From Pseudomonadota bacterium (GTDB taxonomy: Bacteria > Desulfobacterota > Desulfobulbia > Desulfobulbales > JAGXFP01): a stretch of 46,809 bases of DNA. The position numbers and the translations under genes are program-made. The notes under the pieces were generated by a model that searched no databases, was not told the origin of the DNA, and saw only the letters and a list, made by a program, of their open reading frames with translations. The DNA lies in NCBI GenBank assembly GCA_030673265.1, contig DAOVJK010000001.1, positions 1 through 46,809 of the forward strand. Direction: 5' to 3'. Shown here one piece after another: positions 34,304 to 42,935 of the stretch. Numbering within the stretch: the first letter of the stretch is position 1; every line of letters starts with the position of its first letter.

Positions 34304-35839
34304 TCATCTCTTGGTATTTTCAGGCATGGCTGAAAGCGGTAAAGTAATGGTAATGGTAGTGCCTTCACTGTCGCTTGACGCCTTGACCCTGCCTGCCATA
34401 TTATCAACAATAGTAAAACAGATCGATAACCCCAGACCCGTACCCTCACCCGGCTCTTTGGTTGTGTAGAAAGGATCAAAGATATTCTCAAGGTTGCCGG
34501 ACGCAATGCCTGGGCCATTATCAATAAATTGAATTTGAATAAACTCCGCCCTATCCTTTTTAAGATTAACGGTTCTGATCGTAATTATACCTTCTTCCTG
34601 GCAATCATCACTGGCGCTTTTAATGGCATCAGCGGCGTTCATCAATAGATTAAGAAAAACCTGATTGAGTTGACTGCTTGTCCCGACTACAAAATTATCT
34701 TTGGCCGCATATTCGCTGGCAATCGTAATCCCCGCCATCATCGGTTGAACGGTGCAAATTTCCACCACTTCTTTAATCGCTTCATGGACAGAAACTGCAC
34801 ATTGCTGTTCATCCGGCGGCTGCCGGGCAAAATCAAGCAGTTGTCTGATAATAGTGTTGATACGATGCACCTCTATTTCAGCCCGAACGATGAAGTCTTT
34901 CTTTTGTTCATCAGAGACAGAGGCTTTCTGTAAGAGATCGAGGTAGCCGATAATGATCCCGATAGGATTACCAATTTCATGGGCAATACCGGCCGAAAGA
35001 CGTCCGACTGATGCCAGTTTTTCGGACCTAATCATTTCCTGTTGGGTTTTTCGCAACTTGAGGTTGGCTTCTTTAAGATCGGCTATGGTTTCCTGTAATC
35101 GACTTCTATCCCGATTTATCCGAGCCAGCATTTTATTAAGGGTAAGTGAGAGTCGGTTGAATTCACCATCTTTTGTTTCCGGCAGAAAAGTAAATTCATC
35201 GTCATCGCGGAACTCTTCGGCAGTATTTACCAGACGATTGATAGGTTTAAGCAGCCTTCGGTAAAGCTGATAAAACCCCAACATTACCAAGGCTAGCAGG
35301 TTAAATATAAAGTATACAAAAAACATGCGCTGGCTGTTGCGAAGTGATTGATAAATGTTATCTAAATCAAGGGCAACGGCGATGGCCCCGACAACTTTTC
35401 CCGCAGCAATAATTGGCCGCGAGACCAACATGTTTTTTCGGTCTGGCCATAAAATGCCCCTGGTTGTACCCGCAAATGAGGACGATGATTTACCTGATTC
35501 AATGGACTGGCGCGCATCCCTGGCAAGGATTTCGATAGAATCACAATCCGGACCCGCGCTAAAGACATTGTCTCCCCCGCTGTTTATAACCACGAGGCAG
35601 TTGGCCGAACTCTCATCCATGGTCATCGTTAATTGCGCAGGAGACAATCCGGAATCAGATAAGCCTGCAATAAGGACCGGGCCGGAGACAGCAAGCAGTG
35701 AATTCCCGGTTTCAAGGCGAACTTTAAGCAATTGCTGGCGCGCCGCACCGACCATAACCAGATCAACCAATAGCATTGCCGCTGCCAGAATAAGCAGCAA
35801 ATTCAGGATAATGCTTATTTTAAGTCCCTTTGGATACAT
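34304..35839 (-). CDS. Membrane sensor histidine kinase, partner of the NtrC-type regulator
   Basis: From ATG 35839 (the longer frame starts at TTG) 511 residues. TM1 (ISIILNLLLILAAAMLLVDLVMV), a periplasmic sensor of about 150 residues, TM2 (MFFVYFIFNLLALVMLGFYQL), HAMP, coiled coil, HisKA with GRLSAGIAHEIGNPIG (phospho-His), then HATPase_c with N-box NLLMNAADAI, G1 DNGPGI and FYTTKEPGEGTGLGLS. It is of the NtrB-like kinase group paired with sigma-54 regulators. The periplasmic signal cannot be deduced. The kinase and regulator genes form one operon. Confidence 0.92.
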   Translation of the reverse strand: MYPKGLKISIILNLLLILAAAMLLVDLVMVGAARQQLLKVRLETGNSLLAVSGPVLIAGLSDSGLSPAQLTMTMDESSANCLVVINSGGDNVFSAGPDCDSIEILARDARQSIESGKSSSSFAGTTRGILWPDRKNMLVSRPIIAAGKVVGAIAVALDLDNIYQSLRNSQRMFFVYFIFNLLALVMLGFYQLYRRLLKPINRLVNTAEEFRDDDEFTFLPETKDGEFNRLSLTLNKMLARINRDRSRLQETIADLKEANLKLRKTQQEMIRSEKLASVGRLSAGIAHEIGNPIGIIIGYLDLLQKASVSDEQKKDFIVRAEIEVHRINTIIRQLLDFARQPPDEQQCAVSVHEAIKEVVEICTVQPMMAGITIASEYAAKDNFVVGTSSQLNQVFLNLLMNAADAIKSASDDCQEEGIITIRTVNLKKDRAEFIQIQFIDNGPGIASGNLENIFDPFYTTKEPGEGTGLGLSICFTIVDNMAGRVKASSDSEGTTITITLPLSAMPENTKR

Positions 35840-36018
35840 AAACCGAACCGGAATAATGAGCGACAAACTGCGAATAACAAACAGACATAGTTAATAAGCC
35901 GAAAGTATGACTGATAACATCAATGAAATTATTATGCCACTTCATCATGACTTGTAAATGGTGAAGCGCCAAAATCTACTAAACTTTTTCAGAACGATTG
36001 TTTTGACGGTGAGTTTTG

Positions 36019-36043
36019 GGCATAGCGATAGCTTGACTATGCC
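36019..36043 (+). other. Hairpin upstream of the FmdE-type gene
   Basis: GGCATAG...CTATGCC, 7-bp stem with an 11-nt loop, about 60 bp before the ATG. It could be in the 5' untranslated region. It is too small for the molybdenum cofactor riboswitch and I assign no function. Confidence 0.3.
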
Positions 36044-36100
36044 GGTTCACGAAGTAAAATGATTCACTCGTAACTTTGATCATGATAACGGAGAATAGTG

Positions 36101-36682
36101 ATGGAATCTTTTGACGAATTATTGGAAAAATCAACCGCGATTCATGGCCATGTCTGTGCCGGACAGGTCATTGGGGTCAGGATGGCCATGCTGGGTCTGA
36201 ATGAAATCGGTATTTCGGAGCCACGTGGGCTTGATCGCAAGAAATTTTATGTCCTGGTCGAGATTGATCGCTGTGCAACCGATGCTATTCAGACTGTCAC
36301 CGGTTGTAGTCTTGGCAAGCGCTCCCTTAAATGGCTTGATTTCGGGGTCATGGCCGCCACTTTCGTAAATCTCGAGGATGACCGGGCTGTCAGGATTACC
36401 GCCAGAGAGGAATCCCGTGAAATCTCGAAAAAGTATTGCCCGGAAATCGAAGATAAATACAAGCGCCAATTGGAAGCCTATCGCATAATGGCCGAGGATG
36501 AACTCTTTACCATCCAAAAGGTCCGGGTAAATATTCCGGCAGAAGATATGCCGGGACGCCCCATGAAAAGAGTTCAGTGTGAAAAATGCGGTGATTGGGT
36601 CCAGGACTGCCGTGAAATAGAGAAAGACGGACTAACCATCTGCCGTTCCTGTGCGCAGGGCCGCTACTTTGAATTGATCTAA
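36101..36682 (+). CDS. FmdE-family protein with C-terminal zinc ribbon
   Basis: From ATG 36101 (GGAG 7 bases upstream; a GTG directly before is too close to it) 193 residues. FmdE-type N-terminal domain with the signature HGHVCAGQVIGVRM near 15-28 and CATDAIQTVTGC near 63-74, then a zinc ribbon CEKCGDW...CRSC at the C-terminus. The family is named after formylmethanofuran dehydrogenase subunit E but occurs widely in sulfate reducers without that enzyme and is thought to bind a metal. The MoeA-like gene follows after 35 bp, supporting a link to molybdenum or tungsten cofactor use. Confidence 0.88.
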   Translation: MESFDELLEKSTAIHGHVCAGQVIGVRMAMLGLNEIGISEPRGLDRKKFYVLVEIDRCATDAIQTVTGCSLGKRSLKWLDFGVMAATFVNLEDDRAVRITAREESREISKKYCPEIEDKYKRQLEAYRIMAEDELFTIQKVRVNIPAEDMPGRPMKRVQCEKCGDWVQDCREIEKDGLTICRSCAQGRYFELI

Positions 36683-36717
36683 GATACCAGCAAAGATCTG
36701 CTCAGGAGAACAATAAA

Positions 36718-37746
36718 TTGCATAAAACGATTCCGATTGATGAGGCAGTGGGCATGGTCTTGCCCCATGATATTACAGAAATCAACAAGGTTGATGGTTT
36801 CAAGGGCCGGGCTTTCAGGAAGGGCCATATCATCCAGGCTGAAGATATCCCCCGCCTGAAGAATCTGGGCAAAGAGAATATCTATGTCCTGGAACTCAGT
36901 CCGGGCGATATTCATGAGAACGAAGCGGCTGATTTGCTGGCCGCTGCTCTGGCCGGTCCCGGCACCTCGATCAGCGGTGAACCCGTTGAGGGCAAGCTGA
37001 ATATAGTCGCGGCGACAACGGGCTTACTTAAGGTAGACACTGACGCTCTGTATCAATTCAACCTGCTGGGCGAGGTGATGTGCGCCACCCTCCACAACAA
37101 CACCATGGTCGAAAAGGGCTTACAGGTCGGCGCTACCAGGCTTATTCCTTTGGTCGGCAAGAGAACGATGGTCAATAAAGCCTGTAAAATTGCCAGCTCC
37201 ACCGATGGGGTTATCTCGGTCCGTAAGTTGCCCAGCCTCAAAGCCGGCCTGGTCATTACCGGCAACGAGGTTTTTCATGGCCGGATCAAGGACGCCTTCG
37301 AACCGGTCCTCCGTGAGAAATTAACCGCCCTTGGTTCAGAGGTAATTGAGGTTCGTTTTGCCCCTGACGATATCCCGACAATTGCTGATCAGATTAAAGG
37401 TTGTCTGGATTCTGGTGCTGAAATCATCATTACCAGCGGCGGCATGTCGGTCGATCCCGATGATGTCACCCGCCAGGGCATAAAAAAGGCCGGCGCCACC
37501 GACATTGTCTACGGAACTCCGGTGTTACCAGGGGCCATGTTCCTGGTCGGCAAGATCGGCAAGATCCCGGTATTGGGCCTTCCGGCCTGCGGAATGTTTC
37601 ATCGGACCACCGTCTTCGACCTGATTCTGCCCAGGGTAATGCTTGGCGAAAAAATTGACCGTGAAGAACTGGCCAGGATGGACCACGGCGGGCTGTGCCG
37701 ACAATGTAAAATATGCAAATATCCGATCTGTGATTTCGGACGCTAA
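36718..37746 (+). CDS. MoeA/MogA-like molybdopterin-binding protein with Cys-rich tail
   Basis: 342 residues, starting at TTG supported by AGGAG 10 bases upstream. The C-terminal half is a MoCF/MogA-like domain: GLVITGNEVFHGRI near 180, ITSGGMSVDPDDVT near 236 and GKIPVLGLP. The N-terminal part resembles a shortened MoeA front. A short tail CRQCKICKYPIC holds four cysteines, a likely metal site not found in MoeA. Probable function is molybdopterin binding, perhaps cofactor insertion into an oxidoreductase or sensing of cofactor. Paired with FmdE. Its substrate enzyme is not in the window. Confidence 0.87.
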   Translation: MHKTIPIDEAVGMVLPHDITEINKVDGFKGRAFRKGHIIQAEDIPRLKNLGKENIYVLELSPGDIHENEAADLLAAALAGPGTSISGEPVEGKLNIVAATTGLLKVDTDALYQFNLLGEVMCATLHNNTMVEKGLQVGATRLIPLVGKRTMVNKACKIASSTDGVISVRKLPSLKAGLVITGNEVFHGRIKDAFEPVLREKLTALGSEVIEVRFAPDDIPTIADQIKGCLDSGAEIIITSGGMSVDPDDVTRQGIKKAGATDIVYGTPVLPGAMFLVGKIGKIPVLGLPACGMFHRTTVFDLILPRVMLGEKIDREELARMDHGGLCRQCKICKYPICDFGR

Positions 37747-37837
37747 ATGACCAGAGATCTTAATGTGACCCCATCTTCGCGATAAAGTTCAACCGGATGG
37801 ATTTCTAAAGATGGCTGGCCAAGGATCAGCCACCGGT

Positions 37838-39733
37838 CTACACCTCATCTTTGTCTTTACCGGTCGGTAAGATAATCGTGAAAGTTGTGCCATCACCGGC
37901 TTTGCTGGTAACTGTTATGGTTCCGCCGTGACGCCGGATGATTCCGTAGCTGACCGACAACCCCAAACCGGTTCCCATCGCCACCGGCTTGGTGGTGAAG
38001 AACGGGTCAAAGACCCGTGGCAGGTCATTCTGCTTAATGCCCTGGCCGTTGTCGCCAAAGCTTAAGACAACACTATCTTCTCCTGCCTTGGTCTTGATGG
38101 AGATTACCCCTCCCTTCTTGCAGGCATCGATGCTGTTGTTGATCAGGTTCATGAAGACTTGTTTGATTTGATCAGAGACGACCATAACCGGCGGCAGCAT
38201 GGGATCGTATTCTCTTTCAACTTCTATATTATTACGCGCCAGGTTTTGGCGGGTGAATATGACGATGTCGTCGATGACCAAGTGCAGATTGGTGAGGGTC
38301 TTTTCGCCAGAGGATGGGCGGTTGAAATCCTTCAGGTTCTGCATCAGGTCATTCATCCGGGCGCATTCGTCGAGGGCCATGCTGACCATTCGAGCGTTGC
38401 CGGCCGGGAGAGCCTCCTGCTGAGCAACAGAGGTCAGGACCGCCTTGATCCCGCAGAGCGGATTGCCGAATTCGTGGGCGATGGAAGCTGCCATGCTGCC
38501 GGAGGTGGCAAGCTTTTCGGCATGGAGCAGTTGGGCATGGGTCTTTTCAAGGGCCAGGGTTCGTTCTCTTATCCGCTCTTCCAACTGGTCCTGGATTTCA
38601 CGCAACTCTTCCTCGGTCTCTTTTCTCGCTCTGATCTCGGCCTCAAGGCCGTCACTATAGGCAGAGAGCTCGGTGGTAAAGATGGAAAAGGAATCTTGCA
38701 GCAGCTTGATCTCGTTGGCTGATTGCTCTTCGGCTTGTGCCGTCCCGTCTTTTTCGCGGCTATACCGTCTGCCCAGTTCGATGATTTGGGCGGTTATCCC
38801 GGCCAGCGGTGAAATGGTGATTCTGATCAGGATAAAACTGGCCAGGATGAACAGAATGATTCCGAGCATTGCGACCCGCAGATTATAGGTTTTGAGCTGA
38901 TCTGCAAGAAAATAGATCTTTTGGTGGGGTTGAAAATAAACAAGAGTCATACCCAGACCGTTATAGCTGAACTTTCGATAGAGGAAGGTGTCGCGGTCGC
39001 TTTCCATTTCCAGCCAGCCATTAACCATGGTGCTTTTTTTGATTCTTTCGATGATTTTTTTCACAGATCCGGAAAAATCCTGTCTGGTATCGTCGGCCTG
39101 GAGGATTACTTCGCCGCTTTCCGAATTGATCAGCATGATCTTGCCCATGGCCGGGAGAGAATCCTCCAGGATATCCTGGACCGGCTGGGAATAAATCCTG
39201 AGCCAGAGAACCCCGGCAACCCCGCCGGTTTGCCGGTTTTTGAGCGGCACCGACAGATCCAGGAATGGCAAGGCAAAGTCGGGATCATTCTTCGAGTAGG
39301 CAAAGTATGGCTCCATCTGCAGCAGCGGCTTCTGATAGAGAGGCTCGTAAAATAGACTTTGGCGGGGAGGATTCGATTCACGCAGATCCTGGTACTTACT
39401 GGCCCGCAGCCATTCTCTGCCATTGGTGGTAATCGCCGAGATCTCGGTAAAGGCAGCGTCATGGTAGAGAAAATTATTAAGATTTTGCCTGGTCTGCTCC
39501 GGTCTGGTCTGGTCAATAAACTTGCTCCTGGCCATTAGGCGCAGTTCGGTCTCGCTTTCCGTAAGGAAATGCAGGAAATCCTTTTCAGTTTGCCGCAGTT
39601 CCTTGCCGGCCTCCTGGCGGTAAAGTTCGGTCAGGTGATTGGAAAAAAGGCTGGTCGAAAGGTAATGATAGGCAACGGCAATCCCCAAAAAAGGCAGCAG
39701 TGAAGCCATGAAAACTTTAGAGGCCAGCTTCAT
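37838..39733 (-). CDS. Cache-type sensor histidine kinase, coupled to ABC_sub_bind protein
   Basis: 631 residues. TM1 (VFMASLLPFLGIAVAYHYL), a periplasmic dCache-like region of about 250 residues, TM2 (VAMLGIILFILASFILI), HAMP and coiled coil, HisKA with SGSMAASIAHEFGNPLCG (phospho-His), and HATPase_c with NLINNSIDACKKGG, DNGQGI and FTTKPVAMGTGLGLS. It starts inside the stop of the tandem ABC_sub_bind gene (ATGA overlap 39730-39733), which implies that the two act together. No response regulator follows. The substrate-binding protein may pass its ligand state to this kinase. Confidence 0.91.
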   Translation of the reverse strand: MKLASKVFMASLLPFLGIAVAYHYLSTSLFSNHLTELYRQEAGKELRQTEKDFLHFLTESETELRLMARSKFIDQTRPEQTRQNLNNFLYHDAAFTEISAITTNGREWLRASKYQDLRESNPPRQSLFYEPLYQKPLLQMEPYFAYSKNDPDFALPFLDLSVPLKNRQTGGVAGVLWLRIYSQPVQDILEDSLPAMGKIMLINSESGEVILQADDTRQDFSGSVKKIIERIKKSTMVNGWLEMESDRDTFLYRKFSYNGLGMTLVYFQPHQKIYFLADQLKTYNLRVAMLGIILFILASFILIRITISPLAGITAQIIELGRRYSREKDGTAQAEEQSANEIKLLQDSFSIFTTELSAYSDGLEAEIRARKETEEELREIQDQLEERIRERTLALEKTHAQLLHAEKLATSGSMAASIAHEFGNPLCGIKAVLTSVAQQEALPAGNARMVSMALDECARMNDLMQNLKDFNRPSSGEKTLTNLHLVIDDIVIFTRQNLARNNIEVEREYDPMLPPVMVVSDQIKQVFMNLINNSIDACKKGGVISIKTKAGEDSVVLSFGDNGQGIKQNDLPRVFDPFFTTKPVAMGTGLGLSVSYGIIRRHGGTITVTSKAGDGTTFTIILPTGKDKDEV

Positions 39734-41598
39734 TGCTGATGCTCCCGGACGATCTCGGCCTGATTGATTATCTGGGCGGGGATTTTAAGATTGAGATCGG
39801 TTGCGGTTTGCAGGTTGATCATATATTTTTCGACATAGAGGAAGACCGGCAATTTCCCCGGAGGCCGGCCCTGCAGGAGCTTGGTGACGTACTCAACCAG
39901 CTTCGGGGTTACAATCTCCTGGTCGATAACCGGGCCGCCCAGCAGACCGGCTTCGATATGCCGGGAAATCTGGCCGATGACCGGTAGCTGCAGCTGCTGC
40001 TGCCAGAAGACGATTTCGCTAATGTCCTCTTTGGTGATCGCCGGGGGGGAGAGCAGGATAAAATCATTACGTTGCTTCATTTCGGTCATAAGCGGGCCGA
40101 TCTCGGCGGTGTTCGAAAACAACTGGAATTCAGCGGTCAACCCCACTTGGGAAGCAAGCCTGGCATTGCGTTTTAAACGTTCTTTCAAGTTGGATTCAGC
40201 CCGGGCGAGGAGACCCAGATGTCTGGCTCCGGGGATCATTTTCTGTGATTTCCTGATTATTGAACCGGCGGAGGATCTGATCACCCCGGTAAAAAGATTG
40301 CTGATCTCCTCGGGTATAATGGCGGCGGACTCTTTGGTGGAAATGAAGCAGACCGGTGTTTTCAGGTGCGGCAAACTGGTCAGCATGGGAAGCACGTTGC
40401 CACTGGCAAAGAAAAGGTTGGCTTCATTGGCGAGTTGGCTGCTGATCTTTTTCTGCCGATCCTCGCTGAGATCACCACTCAGGTCTATCTCGAGGAGGCG
40501 CAGGTTTCGGCCTTTGATATAACCCTTTGCTGCCAAGGCATCGAGCAGAGGTTTCAGAACTGGTTCGGGGGTGCTTTTTGCGACACCTATGACAAAGTCA
40601 CCGGCCACCGGGGACCTGTTATTCCAGACCTTCTTTACGCGGTCGCTGGCGATACCGACAATTTCCGCCTGGTCGACAGTCTCTTGCGGGATGACGCCCC
40701 CCAACCGAGCGACCGTGCCGAGGTTAACGACAAATTTGTCCTGCAGATGCCTGATCGGTAACCGCCCGGCCGGGCGCCCCCGGAGAATTTTGGCCGCGTA
40801 ATCGGCCAGGTCGGGGATCAGGGTCACGTAATCAACGGTCGGTCCCCCCAGAATCCCCTTTTCGATATGGTCTTTCAGAGAACTGATAACCGGCATTTTC
40901 AGGCGGTTCTGGATCGTGATCAGAGCGGCCAGTTCTGCCTCGTTACGAAGTGAGGGGGGTAGGATTAATACTGCACCAGCCCCTTCCGCCTTGAATTCAT
41001 GCATGGCCCGCTCAAGATCATCACGGCTGGTAAAGGTTTTAACGAGCAGTTCGATACCGATCTTCTCGCAGACTTTCCGGTAGATCTGGGCCTTTTTCTG
41101 CAGAGAGGAACCGGCAAAGAAAATCATACCCAGTTTGTGGTGCTGCTTGGGTGGCAGCATTTGGGTCGCCCCGGTGAATATTGAGGAGAGATAACCCCGG
41201 TAAAAGCCGGTGGTGGTTTCTTTCATCTCCGGCGGAATCATCGCGCTCTTGTTGTTGAAGCTGACGAAAAGCAAGGGGGTCCTAATCCTGGCCGCCAGCA
41301 GGGTCGGCAGTTGGGAGCCGGTGGTGAAGAAAAGATCGCAGCGGCTGGCGATCTGCCGGCGGATCATCTCTTGGTTTCCTCTGGTTTTGGAGAGATCGAT
41401 CTGAACTATCTGCAGGTTTTCGCCGGCCACCAGTTCTTTTTTCTTCAGGGCAGCAATAAATTTCTGATAGGTGGGAGAAGTCTCCCCGGCTGGTATTCCC
41501 AGCCGATAGATTTCTGCCCGCAGGGTCGTTGCTGAGCCTGCCAACAGGCCGGTTATTACCAGCAGAAACACAAATAAATTGATCGTTCGCAAAACCAT
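39730..41598 (-). CDS. Exported protein with two tandem ABC_sub_bind domains
   Basis: 622 residues with a Sec signal (LFVFLLVITGLLAGSATTLRA). Two homologous ABC_sub_bind (TrpX-like periplasmic binding) domains of about 300 residues follow. The repeat is seen from matching pieces: LVAGENLQIVQIDLSKT and YIKGRNLRLLEIDLSGD; GLLGGPVIDQE and GILGGPTVDY; LPIRHLQDKFVVNLGT and LPVFLYVEKYMINLQT. TrpX-type proteins normally work with an ABC permease and ATPase; none is here. Instead the gene overlaps a sensor kinase gene, so I infer a signal-binding role in the periplasm. The ligand is unknown. Confidence 0.88.
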   Translation of the reverse strand: MVLRTINLFVFLLVITGLLAGSATTLRAEIYRLGIPAGETSPTYQKFIAALKKKELVAGENLQIVQIDLSKTRGNQEMIRRQIASRCDLFFTTGSQLPTLLAARIRTPLLFVSFNNKSAMIPPEMKETTTGFYRGYLSSIFTGATQMLPPKQHHKLGMIFFAGSSLQKKAQIYRKVCEKIGIELLVKTFTSRDDLERAMHEFKAEGAGAVLILPPSLRNEAELAALITIQNRLKMPVISSLKDHIEKGILGGPTVDYVTLIPDLADYAAKILRGRPAGRLPIRHLQDKFVVNLGTVARLGGVIPQETVDQAEIVGIASDRVKKVWNNRSPVAGDFVIGVAKSTPEPVLKPLLDALAAKGYIKGRNLRLLEIDLSGDLSEDRQKKISSQLANEANLFFASGNVLPMLTSLPHLKTPVCFISTKESAAIIPEEISNLFTGVIRSSAGSIIRKSQKMIPGARHLGLLARAESNLKERLKRNARLASQVGLTAEFQLFSNTAEIGPLMTEMKQRNDFILLSPPAITKEDISEIVFWQQQLQLPVIGQISRHIEAGLLGGPVIDQEIVTPKLVEYVTKLLQGRPPGKLPVFLYVEKYMINLQTATDLNLKIPAQIINQAEIVREHQQ

Positions 41599-41688
41599 AC
41601 TCCCTAAAGTATCTCAGGTTAAGTGGCAAGAGCAGCCTTGAAGAGTTTTACCGCTTATCCGGCACAATAGCAGCATCAGGTCAGGCTG

Positions 41689-41784
41689 CTGACCGTTGTT
41701 TCTGAATATCTCCAGGAATATCTTGATGAATTTTGTTGTCGAATTAACCGCAGATTCTGGGAGCAGGAGTTGCCTTTAAGGTAA
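41689..41784 (+). pseudogene. C-terminal fragment of an IS1595-type transposase
   Basis: Frame 1 of this gap reads ...SEYLQEYLDEFCCRINRRFW... and ends in TAA. The LQxYLDEFxFRxNRR pattern is that of the IS1595/ISXO2 transposase C-terminus. No start, other domain or inverted repeat is seen, so it is a short relic. It is a second family member in the window, separate from the remnant at 21609-22275. Confidence 0.6.
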
Positions 41785-41845
41785 AATACATAATTTATGC
41801 ACGTGCCTTTAAAACAGTAGCTGAGTTTCTCTTAGAGCCATTAAC

Positions 41846-42931
41846 TTAATTATCCTGTCCCCTGACCAATAGCCATGAACGGACAGCAACGCGCCCGCTC
41901 TCTTTTTCCTGGGCTCTGATCATTACCCGGTTGAGTTTTCTCGACAATTTCCTGCCGCCCGGCGCGGTAAGCATGTTGCCTTCAAGTCGGGGAGCCAGCC
42001 AACCAAGTTCACTTACATAGATCTTGAAGCTGGACCTTATATAACGCTCGGGATTGAGGATGCGAGCGCCAAAAAGAGCTTGGGCTTCTTCAACATCTCC
42101 ATATGCTGGTGTAAGATCAGTTATCGGTAGATCAACCCTCTGGAGAATTTCCTTGAAGTGTTTTATTGACGCCCACTCCTGCCCAAGAATAGGCTCCCGG
42201 GATATCATATAAGGTTTGGTTGCCATGCTGATTGAACCGGGGTCCTGGGGCAGAACCGCCTCATAACCAAGCTGCCGGGCCTCATCCATCAGCAACTGAT
42301 TGTATTCCCCGTAGGGAATCGCAAAAAACTTGGGCTTGGTTCCCAGTTTCTTGTGAATTATTGTGGAATTTTTGACAAGATCATCACGGATCCAGCGGCG
42401 GTACTCAATATCGTTAAAGCCTTTAGGCCGGTCGGCCATCCGGCCATGGGCGTAGCTATGGTCCTGGAAATCCACCCCACTTTTTTGCATCTCCCGAACC
42501 TCATCCCAACTCATATAGTTTGAGAAACCGCCATCAATGCTCTTCGCATTAATAAAAACCGTAAAGGGATATCCGAATGATTTAAGAATCGGCCAACCAT
42601 TGCGGTAAACACTTTTGTAACCGTCATCAATGGTGATAACTACAGCTTTGGCCGGCAAAGTCTGGCGCTTATTCAAGGCATCAACAAGCTCAGCCAGGGA
42701 AACGACCTGGTAATTATTGGCCGCCAGATATTCCATCTGTTTGCGGAACTGTTTAATACTGACGTTGGTGGTTGGATATTTACTTACCCCGAAGTGGTGA
42801 TAGATAAGAACTGTTGCCTCAAGGGAGGGAGCGGGTTGGGCATAAGATAGTGGTTGAAACAGCCAGAAACAGGCGATAAGCAAGAACAAAATAATCCGGG
42901 GAACCTCCTGGGCGGCTTTAATGGCAAGCAT
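41846..42931 (-). CDS. Polysaccharide deacetylase family protein
   Basis: 361 residues with an N-terminal signal or anchor (IILFLLIACFWLFQPLSYA). A NodB-type deacetylase domain follows: motif 1 VVITIDDGYKS (catalytic and metal Asp), motif 2 DHSYAHGRM (metal His residues), and AIPYGEYNQLLMDEARQLGY further on. The early YHHFGV and TTNVSIKQFRKQMEYLA segments are typical of PgaB/IcaB-like relatives. The C-terminal 100 residues are unassigned. It is translated right after the glucosaminidase gene (4-bp gap), suggesting joint action on a periplasmic glycan. Confidence 0.88.
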   Translation of the reverse strand: MLAIKAAQEVPRIILFLLIACFWLFQPLSYAQPAPSLEATVLIYHHFGVSKYPTTNVSIKQFRKQMEYLAANNYQVVSLAELVDALNKRQTLPAKAVVITIDDGYKSVYRNGWPILKSFGYPFTVFINAKSIDGGFSNYMSWDEVREMQKSGVDFQDHSYAHGRMADRPKGFNDIEYRRWIRDDLVKNSTIIHKKLGTKPKFFAIPYGEYNQLLMDEARQLGYEAVLPQDPGSISMATKPYMISREPILGQEWASIKHFKEILQRVDLPITDLTPAYGDVEEAQALFGARILNPERYIRSSFKIYVSELGWLAPRLEGNMLTAPGGRKLSRKLNRVMIRAQEKESGRVAVRSWLLVRGQDN

Positions 42932-42935
42932 CGGG

